From NCBI GenBank assembly GCA_023512835.1, contig CM042092.1, forward strand, positions 28,779,543 to 28,843,542: a stretch of 64,000 nucleotides of DNA, written 5' to 3'. This stretch comes from Taxillus chinensis. Lineage: Eukaryota > Streptophyta > Magnoliopsida > Santalales > Loranthaceae. A model generated the notes under the pieces. That model worked only from the letters and a program-made list of their open reading frames with translations, was not told the DNA's origin and did no database searches. A program made the translations under genes and the position numbers. Shown one piece after another: positions 1 through 11,900 of this stretch. Every line of letters begins with the position of its first letter. Positions within the stretch are counted from its first letter, which is position 1.

Positions 1-1650
1 AATCCAAATCCAAATCCAAATCAACGCTAATTTTGGATATTGATATATATATATATATATTTCATGATATGTGATTCTGAATTTTGTAATTCCTCCTATT
101 GCCTCCTTTGGATTGGGTCGTCAAGGTTTTTTGCAAGCTGTCAGCTGTGTCTTACCGCCGTTTGCCGGCACTGGTAACTGTTCGTTTGGCTCGTGGATCG
201 TCGACAACCTCTGTCGTGTCGGAGCCTCCCCAGTTCGTCGCTACGCTGCCGCGGCGGACTTAGCACCTCGTTTCGCCTTCTAGCACTGTTATTTCGGCAC
301 CCTTTGTCACTGCTATTTCGGCCATCCAATCGGTGCCGAAATCGCCTATGTCGATGGGTCAACCGGTTGCAGATCCAACCTTAACGCTCCTCCTTCGACC
401 TCTGCGCCTCCCACTCCACATCCTCCACGTGGCGCCGATGCCAGCTCAAGCCTTGATTTCCCCCAACCCGTCACAGCCTCCCCTCCTCACCCAAACCGTA
501 CCTCTTCCACTCCTCCCCCTGATCCAAGCCACACCGCCTCGGCCGACCTCATCACTCCCTAGCCCATCCTGCTATAGTTAACCCAAGCCCCCTATCCCCC
601 TTCATCCACTGGTTCAATCGGCCCTCCCCTTTCCCCATGCCCGGCCCCATCCCAGCCCATAACCCCCTTCTAACCTTGCCAACCCACACCTCCCTCCCTC
701 CCTCCCCCTCGCCAGCCCAACCCCTTACCTGAGCCCCCACGACCCTCCAGCCCAAACCTAGCTTTCAACCCACCCGAGCCCACTCCCCCTTTGTTAAACC
801 ATCACAGCCCACCGTAACTCCAACCTATCCCACCACCTCCCCCCTCTCTCATTAACCCTACCCAATCGCCCCCACCTTCGTTGGCATCCCTCCTTCTGGC
901 CCGCCCTGTTCGCTGCTCCAACCTTTGATATCGTCCGATGGTTTGCTTACCTCTCACCCCATCGGTCCTGATCTGTCCGACCGATATTCTCCTTCCTCGG
1001 CAACGCCTCGACCCTACGCCGTTCTAGCAGATCTGTCCGGTCCTGCTCAACCCATGACCGTCCATCCAGCGGCCGACTTTTTGGCTCTCTCTGCCTTCTT
1101 TGGTGGTCCTTCTAAGCAATTGTCGGCTTTGGCATGTCCTTGGATGGAGTAGTTGATTTATTTTCAAACCATCGAAGAGTCAGTTTTAACTCTACCGGAG
1201 CCATGGTTTGGGATGCTGACGTCGGAGAAATGGTTGAAAGTGGAGGGAACAATTATTTTGTTACTCCGGTTATCCCTCGCTTCCCTCCAAGTCTGTACAT
1301 CGAGGCTTCTTTGGGTTTATTCCCCACGTGGAGTGCCTCCGTTCTGGCCGCGTCTGACGATGAGTCCGAATTTGATTTTATTGGTCAATCTCTTGAGCCC
1401 GATGTTTCTTCTGATGTTGAGCCTGATGAATTCTTAGCCAAACCCGCATCTGCTAATAATTTACGTCCCCTCCAATTTCAAGGCTTCAATGTTAAAAAAA
1501 AGGCGTTAATTTTCGCCTTCATTGATTTTTCCTTTTGGCTTACCGTTGTGATTCTATGTTGTTATGGCATTTTCTTACAAGGCAAGATCGTTGTACTTCT
1601 ATAATTTTATTAATAAAATTATTGCTACTGTTTGAAAAAAAAAAACAAAA
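1..1650 (+). mobile_element. Poly(A)-tailed retroposon fragment with ORF1-like tail
   Basis: A C-rich, proline-coding stretch (about 370-900) leads into an open frame to 1604 (a sub-frame begins at 1134). Its end, with a SDDESEFDFIG acidic patch and the close LQFQGFNVKKK, resembles the end of the minus-strand frame at 40033-40398 (SDSDLDYVG; FPGVKVKK). Both are followed by a short AT-rich tail with AATAAAAT and then poly(A) (1636-1652). This fits a LINE-type or LINE-mobilised retroposon whose coding part comes from an ORF1-like protein. The 5' end lies outside the window. Confidence 0.5.
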
Positions 1651-1660
1651 AAGACATTCA

Positions 1661-2585
1661 CAATAAGAGTTTTTACCTCGAATTTAATTAATCTTAAGGT
1701 TTCAAACAACATACCTTCCTCCACTTTGTTAGATGTCTCTCCCTTTCAAGAACGCAACAACAATGATTAGACAAATAGAGTAGGATTTTCCTCTCTCTCT
1801 ATCTCTCTCACTCACTCTCTCTCTCTCATAAACAAAATGTATACTGAAAATATGCTAGCATAGGGTCAACATTGACTAAAATACACCCACATCAACCCAA
1901 ATCAATCACCTATTCTCTCATTGACCAGTCACCCCACATCGACCAAGGAAAGTCGATCTAAATTCTTGTGTGGTTGATCCAAGCCACAACGACCACGTTG
2001 ACCTCACATTGAAAATCAAGCTAGGGCAACCAAACTCTCTCGAATCTCCACTCAATCAACATTGACCACTCATATTTTATATTGACCATACGTCAAAAAT
2101 TATCCTCATATCGATCAACTCATGAAAAAACCTCTCTAAAGTCTCCCTCTGGTCGACATCAACCACCACTTTGCCAGGTCAACCCACGTCGACCACAATA
2201 TCCCACATTAACCCCCACTCTGTTGTGTCAACTAAGCCCTCAATCAACAATTCGGTTTAGCCTCTCCAAAATAATTTGTCTTTCGGAGCGCTACCCCAGA
2301 ATCCCCACAAGGGGCACTGACCCCTTGACCCCTGCTCGTTGACCAGGTAGCGAGACCCCCTCCGAGGCACCGTGCCATCAGACTCTTGCTAATATAACAA
2401 TCAAAAGCCCTTGCCCAAACACCAAAATTCCACACCTATAACCTCTACCTTATTCTTAGACAAACTCGTCAAGTCTCTAAACACAAGTTATTACACTTTC
2501 TCTCCTCAAACCTCTCTTCCTCTTTCCTTAAGAATACACGCAAAAGACAATGGGTTCTCTCCTACCTTTCTCTCTCTCTCTCTCT

Positions 2586-2635
<50 letters not shown>

Positions 2636-2953
2636 TCCATTTAATCCATTAAAATATCGCAATACGCTTATAAGCCTACCTTTGAATCGAGGCTAATTAT
2701 CGACAAAAATCTTTGTTTATTGAGCACATCCCATCCAGGATATTTTCATCCTCAAATGATACTCAAACAAAAGGTTACCCGACCATACCACAAAAATCCC
2801 AAAATTAACAATTCGGGAATTTAACCCCAAATCGAGCCCACTCACAATCAAAAGTCTTCATTCAACATATACGTTGTCGTACTAATATTCATATTTCCAA
2901 ATATTTAGTCTATCACATTGTTATCTCTTAAAACCCCAAACACGGTTATTATT
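1661..2953. repeat. LTR-like non-coding stretch rich in TTGAC motifs
   Basis: No credible gene. From 1860 to 2360 it holds at least seven TTGAC[C/T] plus complements and many TCGACC variants, as in the LTR at 60397-63113. A (TC)n then (TA)n microsatellite fills 2569-2633. It is probably part of a decayed LTR element, but I could not find its ends. Confidence 0.35.
2569..2633. repeat. Compound microsatellite (TC)n(TA)n
   Basis: About 19 bases of TC repeats run directly into about 46 bases of TA repeats. Confidence 0.95.
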
Positions 2954-3285
2954 GTCACGCTCCCGAATTCCAAGAAATCCAAAACCAAGAATATGACTTT
3001 CCTTTTGCCCGCACCGGAAAAGTTAAGGGGTTAGTTAGAAGCACCAATGAGACAAAACCACGAGTCTTGTCTCAATCACATACTAGTATAATCATACATC
3101 ACGGGTAATCATGTATGCTACCCTCAAACCACATCATATAACACAAGATATCGAAGATAGATATATAAGCAACCATACTACACCATACCTCAAAATACGA
3201 ACAGCAAAGTTCTTCGGGAAGGAAAGCCTTTATTAGCCTTAAGAACACCCGAAAAGCAAACAACAACCACAAAAACAATAGGGTA
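2954..3285 (-). mobile_element. LTR end fragment (TGTCACGCTCCCG type)
   Basis: Starts TGTCACGCTCCCGAATTCC, very like the edge of the solo LTR at 47575 (TGTCACGCCCCGGATTTC). This is the complement of a 3' LTR end. It is cut on the right by the copia LTR at 3286. The remainder was not found. Confidence 0.4.
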
Positions 3286-4857
3286 TGATATTCCCAGGTT
3301 CTGGCGTTAGCCTTGGTATATATGTATGTATACAGAGAGGGGTGAATCAGTATACTTTAAAATAAAACTTTCAACTACTTTTCGGAGTAGGATATTTTAA
3401 AGAGATTTCTTTATCGATGTGGTCCTCGTAAGTGAGTGGTCTATTAAGATCTCATGCAATATCGATTCAAGGTGATGTGAGAAAGAAAAGACAGAGACAC
3501 ACAATATACGTGGTTCGATCAATATGATCTACTCCGTGGTGGTGAGGGTGTACCTACACTGAGTCCAATCCACTATATCTTCTTTTTCGATAAGAAGGTC
3601 TAGCCCTTGTTACAATAGGATCAACTCTCTCCTTTTTTAACCGCAAATACAAAAAGATTGCTCCGTAATTTACTCCTTTGTAAGAATCGCCCGACACAAA
3701 TCGCTCCTACGTTGCTCGACCGTTTGCTATGCTCGACCTTTAACCACTCCATTCTCGAACTCACAATCTGCTTCTTTTAATGTATTGAGGAAGTGGAACA
3801 AATTAACTCACCGTTATCTCCCCTTCGATCTTCCCTTTCTTTTTCTCTATATCTTGGAACTACTCTTTGTCGCCTCCTATATCTTTGTAGATACGTTTCT
3901 TGTTTCTTCGGGAATACGTTCGCGCATCATTGAGTCAAGCATATTCCTTGCTTTTATAGGTCGGCACCAGGTGAAACCCTTCGTCTAGAAGTTAAGCATG
4001 TTTCTTCTTTCGATCTTCACCATTGAAACATGATAAATTACCCTGGGATGACGTCACGTATTTTCCAATACTTAACATACTTAAAAATGCCGTCTGGGTA
4101 ACGACTTACTAAAACGGTGAACTTCAGCGCGTTTTCCTCCTTCGTAGCGCACTGTTTCTTTATCCAACCATAACCTCGTAGATATTGCCTCATAGCTTTC
4201 CTACGGGTCTACAAGTCTTCCTCTTTGATTCTTCGAGTCTAAGTCTTCGAGCCCCGAGAAGTAAACTTCCACTCTTCCGCTTCTCTGGCTTCGAAGCTCT
4301 ATTAGACAACCGACATCTCATTCTACGAACCTGAGCTCTACGAGTCTTCGAGTTATGATGCCTACATTCTCACTTGGCTGATAAACTATCTATGCGTCTC
4401 TGTAATGGGTTCTTCCTACGACCCTCCGAGCTTCGAGTCTACGATCTGCACACTACGACTCTACGAGTCTTTGCTTCGAGTATTCGAGTCTCTCGCTCTT
4501 TACTGTCTACACCTGGGTGTCAAATGACGACCCTTCGACCCCGTGGTCCTTCGAGGCTTCGACCCCGTGGTCCTTTGAGGCTTCGACCCTGTGGTCCTTC
4601 GAGGGTGCTATTAGCCCCATGGTCCTTCCATGACCTTCGACCTTCTAGTCGCCCTATCTACGAACTTCGAGGCTACGGGTCTCCAGATCTTCGAGTTAAG
4701 GGCGTACACGGGTAGACTCCTTTTACGAGCTCACTCTAAGAGATCACTCTATTAAGTTATCCAACCAAGTATGGATCTTCGACCCGCACCTTCGACCGAC
4801 GAATTCCGTCCCCGCATCATGTTGACAACAACGACAACACAATCTCGCGGAACAACA
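3286..4857 (-). mobile_element. Ty1/copia 3' LTR, copy 1
   Basis: On the + strand it begins TGATATTCCCAGG and ends GGAACAACA, followed at once by ATCTCCCCCTTTGG, the complement of a polypurine tract. That places the element's interior at higher coordinates, so it lies on the minus strand. It shares layout and ends with the LTR at 45031-46675. The complement of CTATAAAAG near 3950-3960 is a likely TATA box. The 4200-4800 part holds about 17 TTCGA motifs. Confidence 0.7.
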
Positions 4858-7060
4858 ATCTCCCCCTTTGGAATTGTTGGCAACATACGGAATGCACAAA
4901 CCGTCGAATTGCTCCCCTTGAACTTGTGCTCCCCTGAGACACGTATACTCTTCTCTTTCTTCTCCCCCTTTACCAATCAATTGCAAAGACAGGAGGGAAC
5001 CCAACGAAGGTCTTATGTGTAGAGGAGAGGTCGTTATCGAGACGGCCCACTTCGGTGTCTATCAAACATTTCGATGGATAAGAGGTTTGGTGAGGATATC
5101 CGCCGTTTGTTCCTATGTAGAACATACACCAAGTGCACACTTCCCTCTTCCACTTGTTCCTTGAAATAGTGGTGCCTATAATCAATATGCTTGGTCTTCG
5201 AATGTTGGGACAGATTCCTTCCAATATTGATAAGACTGCGTTATCACAACCGTATGTTCACAAGTAACTCAACACCGACGCCCAAGTCCGACAATCTGCG
5301 TGAGCATCCATACCACTTGAGTACACGTCGCATGGGCAGCCACATACTCGTCATTGTGCTACAAGCAACAATGTTTTGTTTACTGCCTCAACCATGCAAC
5401 ACATTTGGAGCCCAAATAAAAACGGAGCCTTGGGTAGAATGTCCATCATCGATGTTTCCTAGCCTACACATCAATGTAAGCTCGTAACTCAATGAACTGT
5501 AGGGATACCACAGGTCCCATCTCTAGTGTACCATTTAGGTATCTAAGGATCCTTTTGAACGACTTGACAGTGAGACTCCTTTGGATCTACCCGATATCTA
5601 CTTGTCCACACACACTTGCATCTCGATCGGGTCAGAGGTCTGAATGTATAAGAGGCTTCCATCAAACCTCGATACTTTTTAATTTATACTTGTGCCTTCC
5701 TGATCCTTGCGAAGTTTGCAACTTTGTAGACATTGGGCTTCCAACAGCTTGCATAGCCTCAATACCATACTTCCTCAGCGTCCTTGGCATACTTGTGTTG
5801 TGATATGAATATGCCTTCAACAGGTTCTTTGGCATACTTGGGCCGTGATATGAATATGCCTTCAGCGCTCTTGCCTAACTGCAGTCCCAAGAAATATGTC
5901 AGTTCTCCTATGAGAGACATTTCAAATTCATCACTCATTTTCTTGAAAATTCTTCACATAATCCCGAGTGACTTCTCCGAATATGATGTCATCGACATAG
6001 ACTATGGTAGCTATCCCACCGTCAATCAATTAGGATATATAAGTTATGATCCAATGTTCCTCACTCAAATTCATTCTTTTCAAATACCCATCCAATCGGC
6101 TATACCATGCTCTGAGAGCTTGCTTCAAGCCATACAAGACTTTCTTTAGTTTACAAACATGTGTCTCATCATCTGCAATCCAGACTCCATTCTGGTCGCT
6201 CAATATACACTTCTTCTTTCAAGCAGTCCATTTAGAAAAGCATACTTTACATCCATTTGATAAACCTTGAATTTCTTATGTGCCATTAACCTAAGAAACA
6301 TTCTTGATAGTTTTCTAGCCTTGACACTTAGTGCAAAAGTCTCATCTACATCAATTCCCTCAATCTAAGAAAGTACCTTTGCATACCGCCATGCCTTGTT
6401 CCTAACAACCTTGCCATCTTCATTCAATTTATTCCCGAATACCCACTTAGTTCGATGACATTTTTTGTTCTTTGGTCTAGGAACTAACTCCCATGTCTTA
6501 TTCTTTTCAATTTGATCTAGTTCTTCATTCATTGTCGTGATCTAAGCTTTATTTTCTATCGCTTCTCCAACCGTTTTGGGCTCTATTTAAGAGAGCAATG
6601 CGTAGCTCTTGTAAATCTCCTCCCGGTTGTTACACCGCTGGGGATCACGAGGATCTCGATCCTTGTTATACACCTTTGGACCATGTCCTCCGGTCTTTTT
6701 AATGAATTTTTCTCGAGATTGGACTCTTTTTCTTCATCATACTTCTCTAAGTCTCGTATTTTCATTTTCCTCTTCTTTCTCATGTTCGAACTTTTCTTCC
6801 CTCCCGAGGTTCTACTACTTCAAAGTGTGGAGTCTCATCTTTATTACATCTTCTTCTAATTTTCATCCACTTTAACTTCACTCGAAGTTATTACTTTTCC
6901 AAGTCTTAAAAAACCTTTGTATCCCTTTGTCCGATATGAATATCCAACAAATGTACCCTTCCTCGATCTAGAATAAAACTTTCCTTTTCACCACAATATT
7001 CTCGTAATGAGGGTGTTAACCTCAAAGATAACACCCAAAAGCTTTGACGAAGATATTCTC
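4858..7060 (-). mobile_element. Ty1/copia pol remnant, copy 1 (RNase H, RT)
   Basis: Minus-strand, heavily decayed. It aligns by eye with the second copia element: the 5880-6300 stretch matches 53230-53580 (reverse transcriptase around YVDD and the KKALYGLKQ-type segment), and 5040-5480 matches the RNase H part at 46850-47320. No frame longer than about 120 codons survives. Integrase, gag and the 5' LTR are missing, so the element is truncated near 7060. Confidence 0.65.
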
Positions 7061-7934
7061 AGATGTCATCCTCCCCACTCCACCATCTTCTAGCTGCCAC
7101 CTTTCCTTCAATACTCAAATTGAAGGTATTTAGATTCGGATTCCCATTCCAAGGTGCACACAAAGGTTTCACTCATGTTATGCTTGAATTTCATCTCTGA
7201 TCCCCCAACATTGCCCGGAACAAAGTTAGATCTCATGGGAGGATTTGGAAATGAACTTATTGTATCTATTACGATTCACTAACTTAGGCAGACAAGCAAC
7301 AATGGTGGAGGTGAGAGTTAACATTAGGGTTTGAATTTTAGAAGAAAAAGAAAAAAATATAATATTAAATAAATAATAAATGATAATTTCATTTGTAAAA
7401 AATCATTGTAACAATTCGTGTTCATTTTTAACATTTAACTTAAAAAAAAAGCCTATTAAAGTTATTCTAACATTAAAAATAATATAAAACAAAATTATGT
7501 AATTTATTATTTTTCATCCCAAAACGACGATGTATTAATATGCATTCTTAAAAAAATCCAAATTACGTGACTTCAGTGTACAAACATAAATACTATGCAA
7601 CAGAGAATCCAAACTTCTTTTTTAGTAAGTCATAGGATACAGATAATCAAACAACATGAGAAAATATAAATTATTTTTAATTTAAAATTCTTTGATAGGT
7701 GGATCAAATGGTGAAAGCCTTTATAAAAAATAAAAATAAAAATAAATAAAAGGGTTCAAAAATTTAGGAACATCTACTAAGCAGTACCTACTTAAATCCC
7801 CAAAACAAAGCCGCTCCAGCTTCCATCCATTTATACAAATAGCACGTGTAAAAAGGAAGAAAGAAATGGGTTTTCCCTGTTTTTGGCAACTGGCTTTTTG
7901 CCTTCTTCATTCCTTTTCTTCTGGAGACGGATAA
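7061..7934. other. AT-rich spacer downstream of UPL6
   Basis: I see no gene or clear repeat in this stretch. Confidence 0.5.
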
Positions 7935-7971
7935 ATGAGTAACAAACCTATTGATGCACCAGAGGTCAGCT

Positions 7972-7977
7972 TTTATT
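7972..7977 (-). terminator. Candidate UPL6 polyadenylation signal
   Basis: AATAAA on the minus strand, about 340 bases past the stop codon, a normal plant 3'-UTR distance. Only the motif and position support it. Confidence 0.4.
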
Positions 7978-8314
7978 TACAAAAGATAACACAAGCGGCT
8001 TGGTTGCAAGAAAAAAGAAATAAAACTATCATACACCAGTGTAGAGTGTGGGTGAGCTGCCGCCACTTTCAGATGAACCCCCACATACGAACACTTAGTG
8101 GTATAAGCAGCTTTGCAATACATTGTATCTACATGATTTCCGATACAGTGCTGACACTAAAAATTTAGATATGGTCAGACTCATCCAAAATGCAGCTCAA
8201 TTTGTCCTTTGCACTTACTGATCATATTATCCATCTCATCATCACAATCAGAAGAAATGCTTCCCAAGATGTGGCAAAGCATAACAAGAAAGATCCAGGG
8301 TGCAGAAAAGACTG

Positions 8315-8932
8315 TTAACTCAAATCGAAGCCAGCATCCGCATTAATGGCATACAAAAGTTTTCTTTCAAGCTGTTGTTTACTGTTATTGTCACATACAA
8401 AGCTCAGTCAATACTCAGTAAAGAAATAGCGAAAATATATAAATAATAAATTTGTATACAAAAGTTTCATTTGCGGAAAGAAGAAAATATATGAATAAAA
8501 ATGCCTTTTTTTCATCAGGAAAAATTGACTACAGACTTCAGTAATCATATATTTAACTAAAACATCCACCAACCGTGACCCACTCAAGTCAAAGTTGCAA
8601 GCCATATTGCTATGTAACAAGTCATCCCAAACAACACGAGACAAAATTTTGACAAATGTGGGAAAGTTTAGATTGCAGATGATACCAAACGGACAAACCT
8701 TCTATAAGGAGGAAGCTTCAGAAGATTCATACACGTAGCTGAAGTTGGCAATCGGTCCAGAGCTTCATCTGAAGCATTACCCCCAGCCCTAAGACAACAA
8801 ACTCATAAAAAGAACATACGAAGAAAATGAGATAAACATTCTCATTCGAATGATTGTTACCTTTGTATGCAGAATAAAGGCTCGAGGTATTTGAAGCCAA
8901 GCAGTGGCCCACGAGAACACCCAGTCACAAAC
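8315..8932 (-). CDS. UPL6: UPL6 exons 24-26: HECT C-lobe with catalytic cysteine
   Basis: Exons 8861-8932, 8699-8788 and 8315-8381 are intact. They read [20 protein letters not shown], then [20 protein letters not shown], then [15 protein letters not shown] and stop. The cysteine of SATC (about residue 991 in the reconstructed numbering) is the thioester-forming residue of HECT ligases. That this end is clean while exons 20, 21 and 23 are not argues either for very recent inactivation or for a local sequence problem. Confidence 0.93.
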
Positions 8933-11900
8933 CTAAATAAATTTATTCCAGTTATTGTCTATTCTGATATTTCAGTAAGCTCTAACAATTCACTATGAAG
9001 CGATACAATATAGGGCCCGATGTTCATTCTTAAACTGTCAGGTCAGCTCCACCAAATAACTAGTATTCGATAGCCCTCACCTGTGATATTTTCATATTAG
9101 AGCCAACTGACCCTTCATAAATATTTTGATATAAATGTTCACACTCAATCCACACCACGGAATCACCAGGCTAGCAGGCAGAATAGATCAATATGCAAAA
9201 CCTTTATACAATATTGATAGCCCTGTGGATCCTCGTGAGATGTGATGGAAAAGTATCAAGGGCTTTTGTATCGTGGGTAACCCCTTTTTCTTTTTCTTTT
9301 TTTTTGTTGAAGTAAATCGTGGGTAACCTATAAATGATACATCGTGCTCTTGGACCAAATCCCATTTTGCTAGAATTCTAGGCACAGTCCCAAAGCCAAA
9401 TGAAAGCATATTTATGAATCATCTAAATATACTGAACAAATTTTGAGCCAAATGTGATTATGACACTTGTTGGTTGATTCATCCTAAACAAACTTGATCT
9501 GGAGAATGGGGTAAGGTATCTCTGATGAAATTTCAGATAAACCCTTGCTTCAAGGGAACAAGCCCCCTTGCAATATTTTAAATGTGGCAAGCTTTAGCTG
9601 CTAAAAGATCCTGACAGGTGATAACCTATGTTAATGATGAGGAACACAAAGGAGGCTTAATTTAGATTTGGGATGGACTGGAAATCAATCTAATTAGAAA
9701 ATCAGTGCAAAATGGCGATAATAAAAGTTACAGATTTAGGTATATTTGATCTTAAAGCATTATTTGGGTGCATGAATGCACAAAGGCAGACATGACAGAC
9801 AGGCATAGATGTTAGCATAAATCCCCAAAACAGTATGAACTCTAACAAAAACCGGCTATCATAATTACAATTTTAATAGTTCAATAGGCTAAACTCACTT
9901 CAAAAAATTTCATCTGATTTTCCAATGAAAAGCTTTGAGAACTTCCCAAACATCTCAATTACACAATGTTCCTGCACATAAAACATATTTTATATAAATA
10001 AAAGTCAATTTAACCAGGTGTCAAAGTCCATAGATTGAATCACTTGCACCCCCTAGGACACAGCTGGGAAAAAAAACTTACACTATCATATCCAGCTGCA
10101 TAATTAGTATGAGAACGTAGATTGTCAACATCCAAGCTATCAAGAGAGCCAGATATCAGAAGCTGGAACAGGAAAGAGAAATGTCGAGGGGGCAAACAGA
10201 ATGATGAAAGAAAAAAGAAAGAGAAAGCATATTACATATCACCAACCAAGACTTGTCTCCGCCAGGAACTCTAGTGGGTTTTGCGAACTAACAATAGGTC
10301 AATGCATTCTTTGCCATTGTTATTATTCTTCTCAGGTAAAAACAATAGCTCATCCTTTAATGTTATGAATGTATTCCCATATAGAATATTGGGAGAATAA
10401 TTGTGAGTATATAAAATGAACAATGCAACTCGAATGATCATTTATAATTTAGTAAAATGTCCTTGTTCCTGAATCAATTTTTTCTAATCACAATAACAAA
10501 TGGCTAGATACTATCAAATGCAACTACAAGCCAGGCAACTGTTTTGTGGCGCTAGATATTATGTATTAATTTCAGAAATGACAGTAAAAAACAGCCAATA
10601 AAATAATAAATTAATAGCCATACAAAGTAATCTTATCGCAATGCAAAATCAAGATACCTGTAATCTTGGGTGTCCATTGAACATTTCAATCCAATTCTTT
10701 CTATGCAGCCAGTTGAAATCCCCTCATGAAATGAGAACATTGTTGTCATGTCTGTAAGTGATATTAATTGTAAGTCATGGATAACCACATTTTTGGCACA
10801 AGCAGAGCTATTTTAGCAAGGGAAGATGTACTATAAGAAACATAAATTCAGGAATGTTCTTTACACCACCTGAACATTAAGCGGTGGTTGGCCATGAGAT
10901 GGATAAAATGTTATGACATTATCTTTATTAAAAATACCTAATGTTCTTCCTCCCAGCAAGCTCCCTCTCCATTTGTTCCCATATTCATTATTTACAATAA
11001 CAAAGTAGTTCTAACTTCCAAGGTCACCTTCATAATGCTGTAAACATTTAGAACATGAAAAACCAAAATTTCCAACACTTGATTAGGCTGCAATAAACAA
11101 ATCCCACAGAAAGAAACAGAGGTTTTATTTTCTTACTTTCATTGAATCCATATGTAATGTATTCAAGTAGGCCTGATAGGATTCAAAATTGTAAAACAAA
11201 CCTTCAAACACAACATGAAAAAACATAGAAAGCATCTCCAATGCATTAGTTAAAGGCATAGGTAAAGTTATATTTTGCTAAAACATTTCTCCAATATATT
11301 AATTGAAGTCTTAACTAATGTAATTAAAAAAAATTACTTTTGCTTTAGCTTTAACTAAAGATACCACATCATCAAATAATTTCAATTCCACTTTTATCCA
11401 GCCTTTCTACCCACCCTACGTCGCCCCCCTCCCTCTGTATCGTCCTTTCCCCCAGTTGCCCCCCTCCACATCCTCCTCCCCCCCCCCCCCCCCCCCCATC
11501 ACCCACCTCCCTCTATGTCACCCCCATCCACATCCTCCTCCCCCTGTGTCTACCCTCCTCCACAATCCCATCGCCGAACCTACAACCAAAGAAAAAACCC
11601 ACACCGGCCAAGAAAAAAAAACAAGCATAGATATACTGTCAGCGTGGGGGGAGAGGAGGTATTAGAGATTTGAGATTTTAGAATTCGAAGAAAATACAAA
11701 GAAAGAATAGATTAGATAAAATGATAGTTTAGAAAAAAAAATAGAACAAGATTAGAACATTAATTAAAATACTACTATAGCAAGCTAAAAATTACTTTAG
11801 CTTGAAATTTTAACTAATAAAAATTAGAGATAATATACAATTTATGGCATAATAAAAAATGTCATGCATGTATGTTCCATGACCCCTTAACATAAGGTGG

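Noticed and set aside
4200..4800. TTCGA arrays as heat-shock elements
   Set aside because: HSF sites need alternating GAA and TTC at fixed spacing; spacing here is irregular and GAA is usually GAG.
10661..10762. Open frame [20 protein letters not shown]
   Set aside because: It is the shifted reading of UPL6 exon 21; the family residues are in another frame.
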